A DNA stretch of 64,000 nucleotides. Source: Epilithonimonas vandammei (GTDB taxonomy: Bacteria; Bacteroidota; Bacteroidia; Flavobacteriales; Weeksellaceae). Both the position numbers and the translations under genes were made by a program. Every line of letters starts with the position of its first letter. Position 1 is the stretch's first letter. Below the pieces are notes generated by a model. The model was given only the letters and a program-made list of their open reading frames with translations, ran no database searches and was not told the DNA's origin. Of the stretch, positions 35,253-44,958 are shown one piece after another. Location of the stretch: positions 992,001 through 1,056,000 of the forward strand of contig NZ_CP034161.1 in the NCBI RefSeq assembly GCF_003860525.1, read 5' to 3'.

Positions 35253-37262
35253 TTATTTGTAACTTCTTGCTTTAACTTCGATGTTTTCGTACTCCAATTC
35301 TTCTTTGTGCATCACTTCCTGATTAATGTCTCCACCTTTATATTCCCAGGCAGCAACATACTTGTAATTCACATCATCACGTTCCGCTTCTCCATCTGGA
35401 GTAGAGTGGTCTTCGCGGAAGTGTCCACCGCAAGATTCGTTTCTGTTAAGGGCATCGATAGCCATCAGTTGTCCTAGCTCAAGGAAATCAGCAACTCTAA
35501 ATGCTTTTTCCAGTTCTGGGTTCAGGTTATCCGCATCGCCAGGAACTTTCACATTTTGCCAGAAGTCTTTTCTTACTTCCTCGATTTCGCTGATTGCTTC
35601 TCTCAAACCCTCAGGTGTTCTTGCCATACCTACTTTGTTCCACATAATGTTTCCCAATTGTTTATGGAAATGATCGACAGAATGGGTTCCTTTATTAGTA
35701 AGGAAGAAATTGATTTTATCCTTAATGTCCTTTTCAGCATTAGTAAACTCAGGCGTTTCAGTCGGGATTTTACCTGTTCTGATGTCAGCAGAAAGATAAT
35801 CTGCAATGGTGTAAGGTAAAACGAAATATCCGTCTGCCAAACCTTGCATCAAAGCAGAAGCTCCTAATCTGTTTGCTCCGTGGTCTGAGAAGTTAGCCTC
35901 ACCAATCACAAAACATCCAGGAATTGTAGATTGTAAATTGTAATCTACCCAAACACCACCCATTGTGTAGTGAACAGCAGGGTAAATTTTCATTGGTGTT
36001 TTATAAGGATCGTCTGCTGTGATTTTCTCATACATCTGGAAAAGGTTTCCGTACTTTTCCTCTACCCATTTTTTACCAAGTTCATAAATCTGCTGATCTG
36101 TAGGGTTATGGAGATGTTTTTCAATAGCCGCTTCTTTTCCTTTTTTCATGATTTCTGTAGAGAAATCCAGAAAAACGCCTTCCTTGGTATCGTTATTTTC
36201 TATACCGAAACCGGCATCACATCGTTCTTTTCCAGCTCTGGAAGCCACGTCTCTTGGAACTAAATTTCCAAAAGCAGGATATCTTCTTTCCAGATAGTAA
36301 TCTCTGTCCTCTTCTTTGATGTTCTCGGCTCTAAGTTTTCCTTCACGAATAGCGACAGCATCTTCAATCTTTTTAGGAACCCAGATTCTTCCTGAATTTC
36401 TAAGAGATTCTGACATTAGTGTCAATTTTGATTGTTGTGTTCCGTGAACCGGAATACAAGTCGGGTGAATCTGTACGAAACAAGGATTTGCGAAATATGC
36501 TCCTTTTTTGTGGATTTTCCACGCGGCAGAAACATTGGAGCCCATTGCGTTTGTGGAAAGGAAATAAACATTTCCATAACCACCTGAAGCGATTACTACA
36601 GCGTGAGCAGAATGTCTTTCTATCTCACCTGTAACAAGATTTCTTGCGATGATTCCTCTTGCTTTTCCGTCTACGATAACAAGATCCATCATCTCGTGAC
36701 GGTTATACATTTTGATTCTGCCTTTACCGATTTGTCGGCTCATTGCGGAATAAGCTCCTAATAATAACTGCTGTCCGGTTTGTCCTTTGGCATAAAAAGT
36801 TCTTTTAACCTGAACCCCACCAAAAGAACGGTTGTCAAGCTGACCGCCGTATTCTCGGCCAAAAGGAACACCTTGTGCCACACATTGGTCAATAATATTA
36901 CCTGAAACTTCCGCTAATCTGTAAACGTTAGCTTCTCTTGCACGGTAATCTCCACCTTTGATGGTGTCGTAGAACAATCTGTAAGTAGAGTCACCGTCTC
37001 CTTGATAATTTTTTGCTGCATTAATACCTCCTTGAGCTGCAATAGAGTGTGCTCTTCTCGGAGAATCTTGGTAGCAGAAAGCCTTTACATTATATCCTTG
37101 CTCAGCAAGTGTAGCTGCGGCTGACCCTCCTGCTAGTCCTGTTCCAACAATGATAATATCTATTTTGTCTCGGTTGTTTGGAGCAACCAAGTTCATATGG
37201 TCTTTATGATTTTTCCATTTGTCCTTAAGCGGACCGTGAGGAATTTTTGAATCTAAACTCAT
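35253..37262 (-). CDS. sdhA: Succinate dehydrogenase/fumarate reductase flavoprotein subunit
   Basis: The 669-residue flavoprotein has the dinucleotide-binding [18 protein letters not shown], the FAD-linking His region [19 protein letters not shown], active-site segments HPTCIPVHG and GRIWVPKK, and the FAD motif [17 protein letters not shown]. The long form of about 670 residues, in the B-type complex with one cytochrome b subunit, is usual for Bacteroidota. It oxidises succinate in the TCA cycle and may also run as fumarate reductase. It lies between sdhC (13 bases) and sdhB (23 bases). Confidence 0.96.
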   Translation of the reverse strand: MSLDSKIPHGPLKDKWKNHKDHMNLVAPNNRDKIDIIIVGTGLAGGSAAATLAEQGYNVKAFCYQDSPRRAHSIAAQGGINAAKNYQGDGDSTYRLFYDTIKGGDYRAREANVYRLAEVSGNIIDQCVAQGVPFGREYGGQLDNRSFGGVQVKRTFYAKGQTGQQLLLGAYSAMSRQIGKGRIKMYNRHEMMDLVIVDGKARGIIARNLVTGEIERHSAHAVVIASGGYGNVYFLSTNAMGSNVSAAWKIHKKGAYFANPCFVQIHPTCIPVHGTQQSKLTLMSESLRNSGRIWVPKKIEDAVAIREGKLRAENIKEEDRDYYLERRYPAFGNLVPRDVASRAGKERCDAGFGIENNDTKEGVFLDFSTEIMKKGKEAAIEKHLHNPTDQQIYELGKKWVEEKYGNLFQMYEKITADDPYKTPMKIYPAVHYTMGGVWVDYNLQSTIPGCFVIGEANFSDHGANRLGASALMQGLADGYFVLPYTIADYLSADIRTGKIPTETPEFTNAEKDIKDKINFFLTNKGTHSVDHFHKQLGNIMWNKVGMARTPEGLREAISEIEEVRKDFWQNVKVPGDADNLNPELEKAFRVADFLELGQLMAIDALNRNESCGGHFREDHSTPDGEAERDDVNYKYVAAWEYKGGDINQEVMHKEELEYENIEVKARSYK

Positions 37263-37275
37263 AATTTACTTTTTA

Positions 37276-37935
37276 TTATTGAGTAACGAAGTGATAAATA
37301 GCGATGATGATGAATCCTAAAGGAATGATAACAGAATACCAGTTTCCAAACGCCTTGATAAAAGGTGTGTATTTCGGATGTCTTGCTCCGATAGATTGAA
37401 AAGATGACTGAAATCCGTGTGCCAAATGAAGACCCAAAAGCACGAATGCTATCACATACAGTACAACTCTCCAAATATCATGGAACTTGTGGTGTAACTC
37501 CTCCCAATATCTCAGCTCATCAGGGTTATTTGCCTGGATGTATTTGTAGCTGATCTCAGGATACCAGAAATCATAGAAATGAAGCGCTAAAAATGCTAAT
37601 ATCACAGCTCCGGAAATCAACATGTTCCTTGACATCCAAGTGGAATTTGCAGAACCATTGTTCATTGCATATTTAACAGGTCTTGCACTGTTGTTTCTTG
37701 CTTCCAGAATGAAACCCATTACAAAATGGAACACTACTGCGAACATTAAAACAGGCTGCATCACAAACTGAATCGCCGGATTGTAACCCATAAAATGAGA
37801 AGCTGCATTGAAACTGTCTTCACTGAAGACCGAAATCATATTGGTAGACATATGCATCACCAAAAAAATCAGCAAAAACATCGCTGAAAGTGCCATAGCA
37901 TATTTTCTTCCTATAGAAGATGTAATACCCGCCAT
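37276..37935 (-). CDS. sdhC: Succinate dehydrogenase cytochrome b subunit
   Basis: The 219-residue protein has five predicted transmembrane helices and several intramembrane histidines (for example in FLVMHMSTN, FHFVMGF, ALHFYDFW, and LHLAHGFQ), fitting a B-type di-haem anchor that exchanges electrons with menaquinone. It opens the sdhCAB operon. A TAAATTTG box lies 26 bases upstream, and a 3-kb IS nest sits further upstream toward rpoN. Confidence 0.93.
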   Translation of the reverse strand: MAGITSSIGRKYAMALSAMFLLIFLVMHMSTNMISVFSEDSFNAASHFMGYNPAIQFVMQPVLMFAVVFHFVMGFILEARNNSARPVKYAMNNGSANSTWMSRNMLISGAVILAFLALHFYDFWYPEISYKYIQANNPDELRYWEELHHKFHDIWRVVLYVIAFVLLGLHLAHGFQSSFQSIGARHPKYTPFIKAFGNWYSVIIPLGFIIIAIYHFVTQ

Positions 37936-37960
37936 AATTCTATTGTTATTTGAATTTTCA

Positions 37961-37968
37961 CAAATTTA
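37961..37968 (-). promoter_or_regulatory. -7 box of sdhCAB
   Basis: TAAATTTG on the minus strand fits TAnnTTTG, 26 bases before the sdhC ATG. No good TTTG at -33. It lies between sdhC and the IS1182 insertion, so the operon keeps its own promoter. Confidence 0.55.
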
Positions 37969-39689
37969 GAAAATAGTTGAGTCATATAACATTGAGAAAT
38001 GTCAGAAAAATATAGTTTGTAATGTTTCTAAATAACGTTAAGGATTTGTTAATAAAAACACATTTCGTATAAATAAAAGAATCCGTCTCACAACTGAGGC
38101 GGATTTTTTTTGGTTATTATTGAGGGTTTTTGTATATTTATATCTGATAATCAGACAGTTGTTTATGAATTTTAAGCATTACAATCAAAATCAGTTGGTT
38201 TTGTTTCCTTATAGTTTTGAGGATTTGATTCCCGAAAATCATCCTGTTCGGATCGTTAATGATATTTTGGAGAAGGTAAACATTGACCCGCTCCTGAAAG
38301 CTTACAGCAAAGAAGGAAATCCCAGTTATCATCCCGTGATGATGCTCAAGGTGATGGTTTTTGCGTATATGAACAATATTTATTCATCGCGGAAAATCGA
38401 AAAAGCGCTTCGTGAAAACATCAACTTCATGTGGCTCTCCAACATGAGCATCGTGGATCACAATACCGTGAACCGTTTTCGTACCCATAAACTTGAAGCC
38501 GCCTTCAAAAATATTTTCTCACAGGTGGTTTTGCTTTTGGCAGAAGAAGGTTTGGTGAGCCTGAAACAGGTGTTTGTAGACGGAACCAAAATTGAAGCAC
38601 AGGCGGGTCGCTACACTTTTGTCTGGGCAAATGCCATCAAAACCAACAAAGAAAAAATGCTTCGTCAGCTGGAAGAGCTCTGGAAATACGCTCAAAGTGT
38701 GGCAAAGGAAGAAGATAAAGACCCTGAACCGCCGGAGTTCAAAGAGATCAGCAAAGAAAAAATCCGGCAAACGGCAGAAAATATCAATGCCAAATTAAAA
38801 GGCAGCGGGGGTAAAACCGATTCCGACAAAAAAGCCAAAGCCAAACTGAATTACATTAAAAAAAATTTTGAAAAAAACCTCGATAAATACGAAGCTCAGG
38901 AAGCTATTTTAGCAGAGCGGAATTCCTACAGCAAGACCGATGAAGATGCTACTTTCATGAGAATGAAGGACGATCACATGATGAATGGACAGCTCAAACC
39001 GGCTTATAATGCACAGATTTCCACAGAGAATCAAATCATCGTCAATTATACCATCCATCAGCAAACCAATGATATCAATACTTTGGAGCGTCATTTGGAA
39101 AATTTTGAGAAATTGTTTGGTAAAAAAAGAATGGAAGAGTTGGAAGAACTCACTGCTGATGCGGGGTACGGAAGCGAGCAGAACTACGAATTATTGGAAC
39201 AGAACAATATTACACCATTTGTAAAATACAATACTTTCGACAAAGAGCAGAATGCCCGTTATCAGGCGAAACACAAGATTTTCAGCAAAGAAAATCTGCA
39301 TTACAACGGGGAAGACGATTTTTACGTTTGTCCGATGGGACAAAAGATGGAAAAAACGCACGAAAGCACGCGCAAAACCAAGACCGGTTATCCTCAAAAG
39401 CTCTCCCATTATCAGGCTAAAAACTGCGATGGATGCCCAATTAGAGGCGTTTGCCACAGTTCCAAAGAAAACCGAAGCATCGAACGGAACCATCATTTGG
39501 AAGATTACAAAGAGAAAATACGAAAACTTTTAAACAGTGAAAAAGGCATTAAAAAAAGAAAACAACGCTCGGTTGAAGTAGAACCTGTGTTTGCACATCT
39601 CAAACATTGCAATAATTTTAAGCGGTTGGTAAGTGGTCTACTTTTTTGACAGTTTGTAAATATAGTTTTTTCATTTGAAATTTGCATGC

Positions 39690-39793
39690 GCCAACCGAAA
39701 CGGAATCGGGCTCTGCTGAGGAGCAACCTGAGAGGGATAGGTTGGCCGACGAAATATAGTTTTCAAGGGCACTGCTTTTTGCGGTGCTTTTTT
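39690..39793 (+). ncRNA. Structured element with terminator inside the IS3 left end
   Basis: GCCAACC (39690-39696) pairs with GGTTGGC (39740-39746), enclosing an inner stem built on TCGGG/CCTGA and CTC/GAG. A good terminator hairpin follows on the plus strand (GCACTGC, loop TTTTT, GCGGTGC, then six T; 39769-39793). Together they look like a short RNA of roughly 100 bases converging on the transposase 3' end, or a barrier to read-through into the element. No promoter was identified. I did not recognise an RNA family. Confidence 0.4.
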
Positions 39794-39831
39794 CTGAATT
39801 ATATTTCAGAAGTTCATGCCTTAAAAAAACC

Positions 39832-40650
39832 TTATGCTGCCTCATATTCCGATGGGGTTTTAAAGTCCAGTGCTTCGTGCGGACGTTCATAATTGTAGTC
39901 TTCTATCCAGCGTTCCGTAAGGTCTTTTACATCCTGAAGGGAGAAAAAAAGGTTGGCGTCCAGCACATCTTCTCTGTAGGTTTTGTTGAAACGCTCGATA
40001 ATGGCATTCTGCTGTGGCTTTCCTTTTTGGATTTTAACCCATTCAATGTTGTTTTTATCCAGCCAATCCTGGAAAAGGCCCGAGGTAAACTCCGGGCCGT
40101 TGTCCGTGCGTATTCCCTTGGGCTTGCCGTGCTTCTCAATCATGCGCTCCAAAAAATGGATGACCGCTCTGGACGGCATGGATGTACGCGCATCAATCCC
40201 CAGACATTTTCTGTTGTACTGATCAACAATATTCAGCGTTCGAAATCGGGATCCCCTCGCCAGTGCGTCACTCATAAAGTCCATTGCCCACTCATCATTT
40301 CGCTCCATGGGAACGGAAATAGGATTGGCAGGATTGTCAAACCGTTTCCTTTTCATTCTTTTGTAAAGCGAAAAACCATACTTCTGATAGACCCTTCGGA
40401 TTTGCGAAGAACCGTACCCCGGGTACTTTTTACGAACCTTCACGATGACTTTCTTGCGTCCCAGCCTGCTGGTTCCCAATATCGAGGTGATGGCTTCTCG
40501 AAGTTTTTCATCTTTTTCGGGCATCCGTTTTTTATAATATTTTGAGGTTCTTGAGCGTCCCATTACGCGGCACACCTTAGCATAACTTATCTCCGGTCTT
40601 TTCTCCCGAATATAAGCAATACAACGCTCCTTCTGATAAGGTGTTACCAC
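39832..40650 (-). CDS. IS3 transposase OrfB (integrase core)
   Basis: The 272-residue protein has the HTH_21-like region (RKKVIVKVRKKYPGYGSSQIRRVYQKYGF) and the rve integrase core with the DDE triad: first Asp in WAMDFMSD, second in IRTDNGPEFTS, Glu in NAIIERFNKTYREDVLD. It starts with GTG at 40650 within the end of orfA; a -1 frameshift on A6G would join the two into OrfAB. A GGAGG lies just upstream of the slippery site and can serve either as ribosome binding site or as shift stimulator. Confidence 0.93.
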   Translation of the reverse strand: MVTPYQKERCIAYIREKRPEISYAKVCRVMGRSRTSKYYKKRMPEKDEKLREAITSILGTSRLGRKKVIVKVRKKYPGYGSSQIRRVYQKYGFSLYKRMKRKRFDNPANPISVPMERNDEWAMDFMSDALARGSRFRTLNIVDQYNRKCLGIDARTSMPSRAVIHFLERMIEKHGKPKGIRTDNGPEFTSGLFQDWLDKNNIEWVKIQKGKPQQNAIIERFNKTYREDVLDANLFFSLQDVKDLTERWIEDYNYERPHEALDFKTPSEYEAA

Positions 40651-40910
40651 TTTTTTGAGTTGACCTCCTTTAAAATATCGATGGAAATCTGCTGGTCCGC
40701 CACAATGCGCTTGAGACGGGCATTCTCCGCTTCAAGTTCCTTGACGCGCTGGAGTTCCGAAAGACTCATTCCTCCATACTTGCTCTTCCAGTTGTAAAAT
40801 GTTTGTTCGGAGATACCGTATTCCCGGCAGATCTCCGCCACTTTCTTGCCTTCCTGCTGGCTCTGGAGCATCCTGATAATCTGAGGCTCCGTAAATCTTG
40901 ATTTTTTCAT
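40644..40910 (-). CDS. IS3 transposase OrfA (helix-turn-helix)
   Basis: The 88-residue protein has the HTH_Tnp_1 helix-turn-helix (FTEPQIIRMLQSQQEGKKVAEICREYGISEQTFYNWKSKY) and a leucine-zipper tail (LKRIVADQQISIDILKEV). It binds the IS ends and regulates transposition. Its 3' end overlaps OrfB by seven bases at the slippery heptamer. Confidence 0.93.
   Translation of the reverse strand: MKKSRFTEPQIIRMLQSQQEGKKVAEICREYGISEQTFYNWKSKYGGMSLSELQRVKELEAENARLKRIVADQQISIDILKEVNSKKW
40650..40656 (-). promoter_or_regulatory. A6G slippery heptamer for -1 frameshifting
   Basis: On the minus strand the codons TCA AAA AAG TGG TAA end orfA; A-AAA-AAG is the canonical -1 site, and the -1 frame continues into OrfB. 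GGAGG lies 7 bases upstream. Confidence 0.85.
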
Positions 40911-41153
40911 TGCTTTTTTTCCAAAGTTAAAGTTAATACTCCAATTTTAACCTGTCTGAAAAAAGCAGCCATGTACCGGTTTACCCTCAAAGGTCTGAAA
41001 AAAGTAGAATTGGAGTTCGGTTTACACGCTTTAGCACACAATCTAAGAAAGAAAGTTGCCTAAAGAGGACAACTTTTTCTATTTTCCAAAATAATATACA
41101 TTTTACCGAAATAAAAAATCCGCCTCAAATTTTGTTGTGAGACGGATTCTGTT

Positions 41154-42617
41154 TCATAGTTCTTTTCTGAGTCTTGCTACCGGGATATTGAGTTGTTCAC
41201 GGTATTTTGCAATTGTTCTTCGGGCTATATTATAACCTTTTTCTTTAAGAATTCCTACTAGCGCGTCATCTGTGTAAGGTTTTCTTTTATTCTCCTTTTC
41301 GATGGCTTCCTGCAGATGTTGTTTGATTTCCTTAGTAGAAACTTCCTCGCCATCATCATTGGTCAGTGAATCCGAGAACAGGTTTTTCAGATAAACAATA
41401 CCATTCGGAGTATCTGCATATTTACTTTTAACCACTCTGGAAATTGTCGAAATATCAAATCCGGTGATATCAGCAACATCTTTCAGAATCATTGGCTTGA
41501 TGTTTTTCTCATCACCAGTCAGGAAATAATCTTTCTGAAGTTTCACAATTGCAGTAATGGTTTGCAGTAAAGTATTTTGTCTCTGATTGATAGCATCAAT
41601 ATACCACTTGGCAGCATCCAATTTTTGTTTAATAAAAAGCGCAGCTTGTTTATGCTCTGCAGATTTTTTATCGTGAGAGTAAGTGGTCAATATTTCTTTA
41701 TATTCATCAGATACTCTTAAGGTTGGTGCATTCTTATTGTTAAGTGAAGGAATAACTTGGTTGTCCTTGATTTGGATTACAAAATCCGGAATAATTTCCT
41801 GGTTAATAGTAATCGTCTGAGTATCGAAATTTCCGCCAACCTTTGGAGACAATCTGGAAATTTCATCCAAGGCATCTTTCAGATCTTCTTCCTCAATATC
41901 ATATTTCTGAAGAATTTTATTGTAATGTTTGTTGGCTAATGCATCAAATTGGTTTCTAAGAATATTTCCTGCGAGTATAATAGATGGGTTAGAACTTACT
42001 TTTTTTTCAATCTGTAAAAGCAAACATTCTCTCAGGTCTCTTGCGCCTACACCTGGTGGATCGAGTTTCTGAACATAATTTTCAAGGATATCGGTTACTT
42101 TTTCAACTGTAGTGTAAACGCCTTGTGAGAAAGCAAGATCGTCTACAATAGATTTAATTTCTCTTCTCAGATATCCATCTGTGTCAAGATTTCCAATAAT
42201 ATATTCTGCTATTTTTAAATCTTCATCATCAATATTGGAAAGACGGATTTGTTCTAGTAGATAATCATAAAGTGTCTGTCCTTCAGTAAGAAGGGATTGG
42301 TTGTCGAACTCTTCATCGTCGGCAGAGTAGTTGCTGCTGGCAGTTTTGTAGCTTGGTTCGTCATCATAAAGATACTGATCTACATCGAAATCTGTTTCGA
42401 TGCTTTCATTGCCTTCGTTTTCGTATTCTTCATCTGCTTTGGAATAATCTTCTTCCGCATTTTCATCTGCTACTTTTTCTAAAGCAGGATTTTCCTCAAG
42501 TTCTCTTTCTAGTTCTTCTTCAAATTCAAGTGTGTGTAGCTGAATCAATTTCATCAACTGAATCTGTTGTGGTGCTAGTTTCTGACCGAGTTTAAGTTGT
42601 AGATTTTGCTTTAGCAT
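41154..42617 (-). CDS. rpoN: RNA polymerase sigma-54 factor
   Basis: The 487-residue sigma factor has the Gln/Leu-rich region I (LKLGQKLAPQQIQLMKLIQLHTLEFEEELERELEENP) that binds activators, an acidic region II (about 55-110), the core-binding domain, and the C-terminal RpoN box ARRTIAKYRE that contacts the -24 element. The stop codon is four bases from the border of IS1182 copy 2, so its transcript now probably ends at the IS terminator. It may once have been upstream of sdhCAB on the same strand. Confidence 0.95.
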   Translation of the reverse strand: MLKQNLQLKLGQKLAPQQIQLMKLIQLHTLEFEEELERELEENPALEKVADENAEEDYSKADEEYENEGNESIETDFDVDQYLYDDEPSYKTASSNYSADDEEFDNQSLLTEGQTLYDYLLEQIRLSNIDDEDLKIAEYIIGNLDTDGYLRREIKSIVDDLAFSQGVYTTVEKVTDILENYVQKLDPPGVGARDLRECLLLQIEKKVSSNPSIILAGNILRNQFDALANKHYNKILQKYDIEEEDLKDALDEISRLSPKVGGNFDTQTITINQEIIPDFVIQIKDNQVIPSLNNKNAPTLRVSDEYKEILTTYSHDKKSAEHKQAALFIKQKLDAAKWYIDAINQRQNTLLQTITAIVKLQKDYFLTGDEKNIKPMILKDVADITGFDISTISRVVKSKYADTPNGIVYLKNLFSDSLTNDDGEEVSTKEIKQHLQEAIEKENKRKPYTDDALVGILKEKGYNIARRTIAKYREQLNIPVARLRKEL

Positions 42618-42735
42618 AGTTTAGTTAATTAATAATTGAATTAATTTTTACGAAGGTAAAAATATTTTTTATAAAAACAACAAGTTTAGCACGATTTTTG
42701 TTATCGTGTAATGGAGTTAAATAGTTAGTTAAATA

Positions 42736-42768
42736 AAAACCCTTCAGATTGTGGTCTGAAGGGTTTTT
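42736..42768 (-). terminator. Terminator of M13 peptidase gene
   Basis: AAAACCCTTCAGA and TCTGAAGGGTTTT pair around TTGTGG with a T tract on the minus strand. Confidence 0.85.
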
Positions 42769-42771
42769 AAA

Positions 42772-44853
42772 TTACCAGATTTTGATTCTGTTTTCCGGAG
42801 CAACATATAACTTGTCTCCAGGTTTTACGTCAAATGCTTTCTGGAAAGCTTCCATATTTACCAAAGGTCCAAAACTTCTGTAGTAACCAGGCGAGTGTGG
42901 GTCCGTTTTCACTTGATTTGTCATGTACTTATCGGTAGATTTGGTTCTCCAGACGGTTGCCCAGCTCATAAAGAACCTTTGATCTTGTGTCAATCCACTA
43001 ATTTTTCCGGGATTTCCGTGGTCTTTCAAGTACATCTGTAACGCTGTGTATGCAACATTGATCCCGCCCAAGTCTCCAATATTCTCTCCACTGGTGAATT
43101 TTCCATTGACAAAACTACCTTTCACAGGTTCGTATTTATTATATTGAGCAGCCAATTGCCCCACTTTGGCATCAAAGTTTTTTCTGTCGCTTTCTGTCCA
43201 CCAATTATTAAGATTTCCATCTCCATCAAACCTTGAACCACTGTCATCGAATCCGTGAGAAATCTCGTGACCAATTACGCCACCAATTCCGCCAAAGTTA
43301 ACCGCAGGGTCTGCTTTGAAATTGAAAAACGGAGGTTGCAAAATAGCAGCAGGGAAAACAATCTCATTATTAGAAGAACTGTAATAAGCATTCACGGTTT
43401 GTGGTGACATTCCCCATTCTGTTTTGTCAACTGGTTTTCCAACTTTGTCTAAGTTTTTGGCATAATTCCACTCAGAGATTTTCTCGACATTGTTATAGTA
43501 AGTTCCACCGTTGGAAGCCAATTGAAGATTTAATTTAGAATAATCTTTCCATTTGTCAGGATAAGCAATCTTCACTTTGAATTTGGCTAATTTTTCCAAA
43601 GCTTTTTCTCTTGTCACAGGCGACATCCATTCCAGATTTTCTATGTGTAATTTGAATGATTTTTTGATGTAATCTACATAGGTTTCCATCTTTTGTTTCG
43701 CTTCTGCAGGGAAATATTTCTTAACATAAAGCTTTCCAAAAGCTTCTCCCAGAACACCATTAATCACACCAAGTCCACGTTTTTCCATAGAACGTTGCTC
43801 TTGCTGACCTTGCAGATATTTGGAATAGAAATCAAATCGGATATTATCAAGATTCTGGTCAAGATTTCCGGCGTTGCTATTCAAAAGGTCATATTTCATA
43901 TAGTCTTTGATGAGTCCGATGTTTTTATCCGTCATCCAAGAATCCATATTTTGATAATATTTCAATTCTCCGATAATCACTTTATCTGTGTTGACACCAA
44001 CTGTTTTTAGATAATCAGGAAGGTTAACATTTTTCACTAATGGTTTTAATTCCTCAACAGTTTTGGGATTATAACGCAAATTCGCATCACGACCTTGTTC
44101 CAAAGTCAAAAGGTCTTGAGCTAACTTCTTTTCAAAATCTACAATTTTTTGAGCAGTTGCATCAGGCGTTTTATTTCCAAGAACTGTTTCAAGTTTCGCA
44201 ACATAGTTTTTATATTCAGCCAAAGTTTTGGTGTTGGCATCATTTACTTTTTGATAGTAATCTTTACCCAAACCTAAACTTGGTCCGCCAAGATAAACAG
44301 TATTCATTACAGAGTTTTTCATATCTGCGCCCACTCGCCATCCATAAAAAGGATTATCACCTGAAGGAGTCGCTTCGATAAGATATTTTTGTAAATCTTT
44401 TACATTTTTAATAGCATCGATTTTAGCTAATTGAGATTTGATAGGATTAATTCCTTCCGCATTTCTCTTATTCCAATCGATGAAAGTTCCGTAAAGTGCC
44501 TGAATTTTTTCACCTTCAGAATTTAAACTGAATTTTTCCGAAAGAATTTTATTCAAAATATCCAATGACGCCACATCTACATCTTCTCTCAATGCGTTGA
44601 ATGAACCCCAACTTGGTTTATCAGAAGGAATAACCGCTGTTTTCATCCAACCACCATTCACATAATTGTAGAAGTCATCTTGAGGTCTTACAGATTTGTC
44701 CATATAAGAAATATTAAGTCCTTCTTCTTTGATTTCCTTTGGCGTTTCTACTTCTTTTTTAGGTTCTTCTACTTGGGTTTTCTGTGACGTAGAGCAAGAT
44801 TCCAGATAAAATGTTGCTGCGACAGTTAAGATGTAAACACTGATTTTTTTCAT
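42772..44853 (-). CDS. M13 family metallopeptidase lipoprotein
   Basis: The 693-residue neprilysin-like zinc endopeptidase has a lipoprotein signal (lipobox LESC), then a Glu/Lys-rich linker that probably holds the enzyme off the membrane. The N-terminal all-alpha lid domain starts at DKSVRPQDDFYNYVNGGWM. Zinc ligands are in VIGHEISHGFDDSG, with the third ligand Glu in ENIGDLGG. It cleaves short peptides in the periplasm or at the cell surface. Monocistronic, with its own terminator. Confidence 0.93.
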   Translation of the reverse strand: MKKISVYILTVAATFYLESCSTSQKTQVEEPKKEVETPKEIKEEGLNISYMDKSVRPQDDFYNYVNGGWMKTAVIPSDKPSWGSFNALREDVDVASLDILNKILSEKFSLNSEGEKIQALYGTFIDWNKRNAEGINPIKSQLAKIDAIKNVKDLQKYLIEATPSGDNPFYGWRVGADMKNSVMNTVYLGGPSLGLGKDYYQKVNDANTKTLAEYKNYVAKLETVLGNKTPDATAQKIVDFEKKLAQDLLTLEQGRDANLRYNPKTVEELKPLVKNVNLPDYLKTVGVNTDKVIIGELKYYQNMDSWMTDKNIGLIKDYMKYDLLNSNAGNLDQNLDNIRFDFYSKYLQGQQEQRSMEKRGLGVINGVLGEAFGKLYVKKYFPAEAKQKMETYVDYIKKSFKLHIENLEWMSPVTREKALEKLAKFKVKIAYPDKWKDYSKLNLQLASNGGTYYNNVEKISEWNYAKNLDKVGKPVDKTEWGMSPQTVNAYYSSSNNEIVFPAAILQPPFFNFKADPAVNFGGIGGVIGHEISHGFDDSGSRFDGDGNLNNWWTESDRKNFDAKVGQLAAQYNKYEPVKGSFVNGKFTSGENIGDLGGINVAYTALQMYLKDHGNPGKISGLTQDQRFFMSWATVWRTKSTDKYMTNQVKTDPHSPGYYRSFGPLVNMEAFQKAFDVKPGDKLYVAPENRIKIW

Positions 44854-44917
44854 TGAGATTTATTTTAATACTTTCAAATTTAAGGAATTTAATTTTTCCT
44901 GAGCTTTTATCAATAAA

Positions 44918-44944
44918 AAATCCCACTCGATAAGAATGGGATTT
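44918..44944 (-). terminator. Terminator of toxin-antitoxin pair
   Basis: AAATCCCA and TGGGATTT pair around a 11-base loop, with six T following on the minus strand. Confidence 0.7.
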
Positions 44945-44958
44945 GAGTATTTTTGAAT

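Larger units (their letters stand above)
39628..40977 (-). mobile_element. IS3 family insertion sequence
   Basis: The 1350-bp element has imperfect terminal repeats (GGTAAGTGGTCTACTTTTTT against GGTACATGGCTGCTTTTTT) and a 4-base duplication GGTT (39624-39627 and 40978-40981). It carries orfA and orfB overlapping at an A6G slippery site. Its GC content is visibly higher than that of its surroundings, suggesting recent arrival from another host. It sits inside IS1182 copy 2. Confidence 0.9.
38165..41063 (+). pseudogene. IS1182 transposase interrupted by IS3
   Basis: The frame starts MNFKHYNQNQ at 38165 and is identical to the intact copy at 5201-6745 apart from Gly to Glu in PP-x-FKEISKEK. It breaks after -HCNNFKR at 39627, where the IS3 element enters. 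The remaining codons (FTLKGLKKVELEFGLHALAH...) resume at 40978 and end at 41063. Total length minus the insertion equals 1545 bases, so precise excision would restore the gene. As it stands, the truncated product lacks the last 27 or so residues. Confidence 0.92.
38079..41149 (+). mobile_element. IS1182-type insertion sequence, copy 2, split by IS3
   Basis: The borders GAATCCGTCTCACAAC match copy 1. The span is 3071 bp; removing the 1350-bp IS3 element and one 4-base duplicate leaves 1717 bp, exactly the length of copy 1. It is in opposite orientation to copy 1. The right end lies four bases from the rpoN stop codon. The border hairpins with inward T tracts should stop transcription entering from either side. 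Confidence 0.9.

Noticed and set aside
39690..39793. A TPP or cobalamin riboswitch at the IS3 left end (CTGAGA-like word present)
   Set aside because: The other conserved boxes of those riboswitches are absent; contrast the complete cobalamin boxes at 59048-59278.
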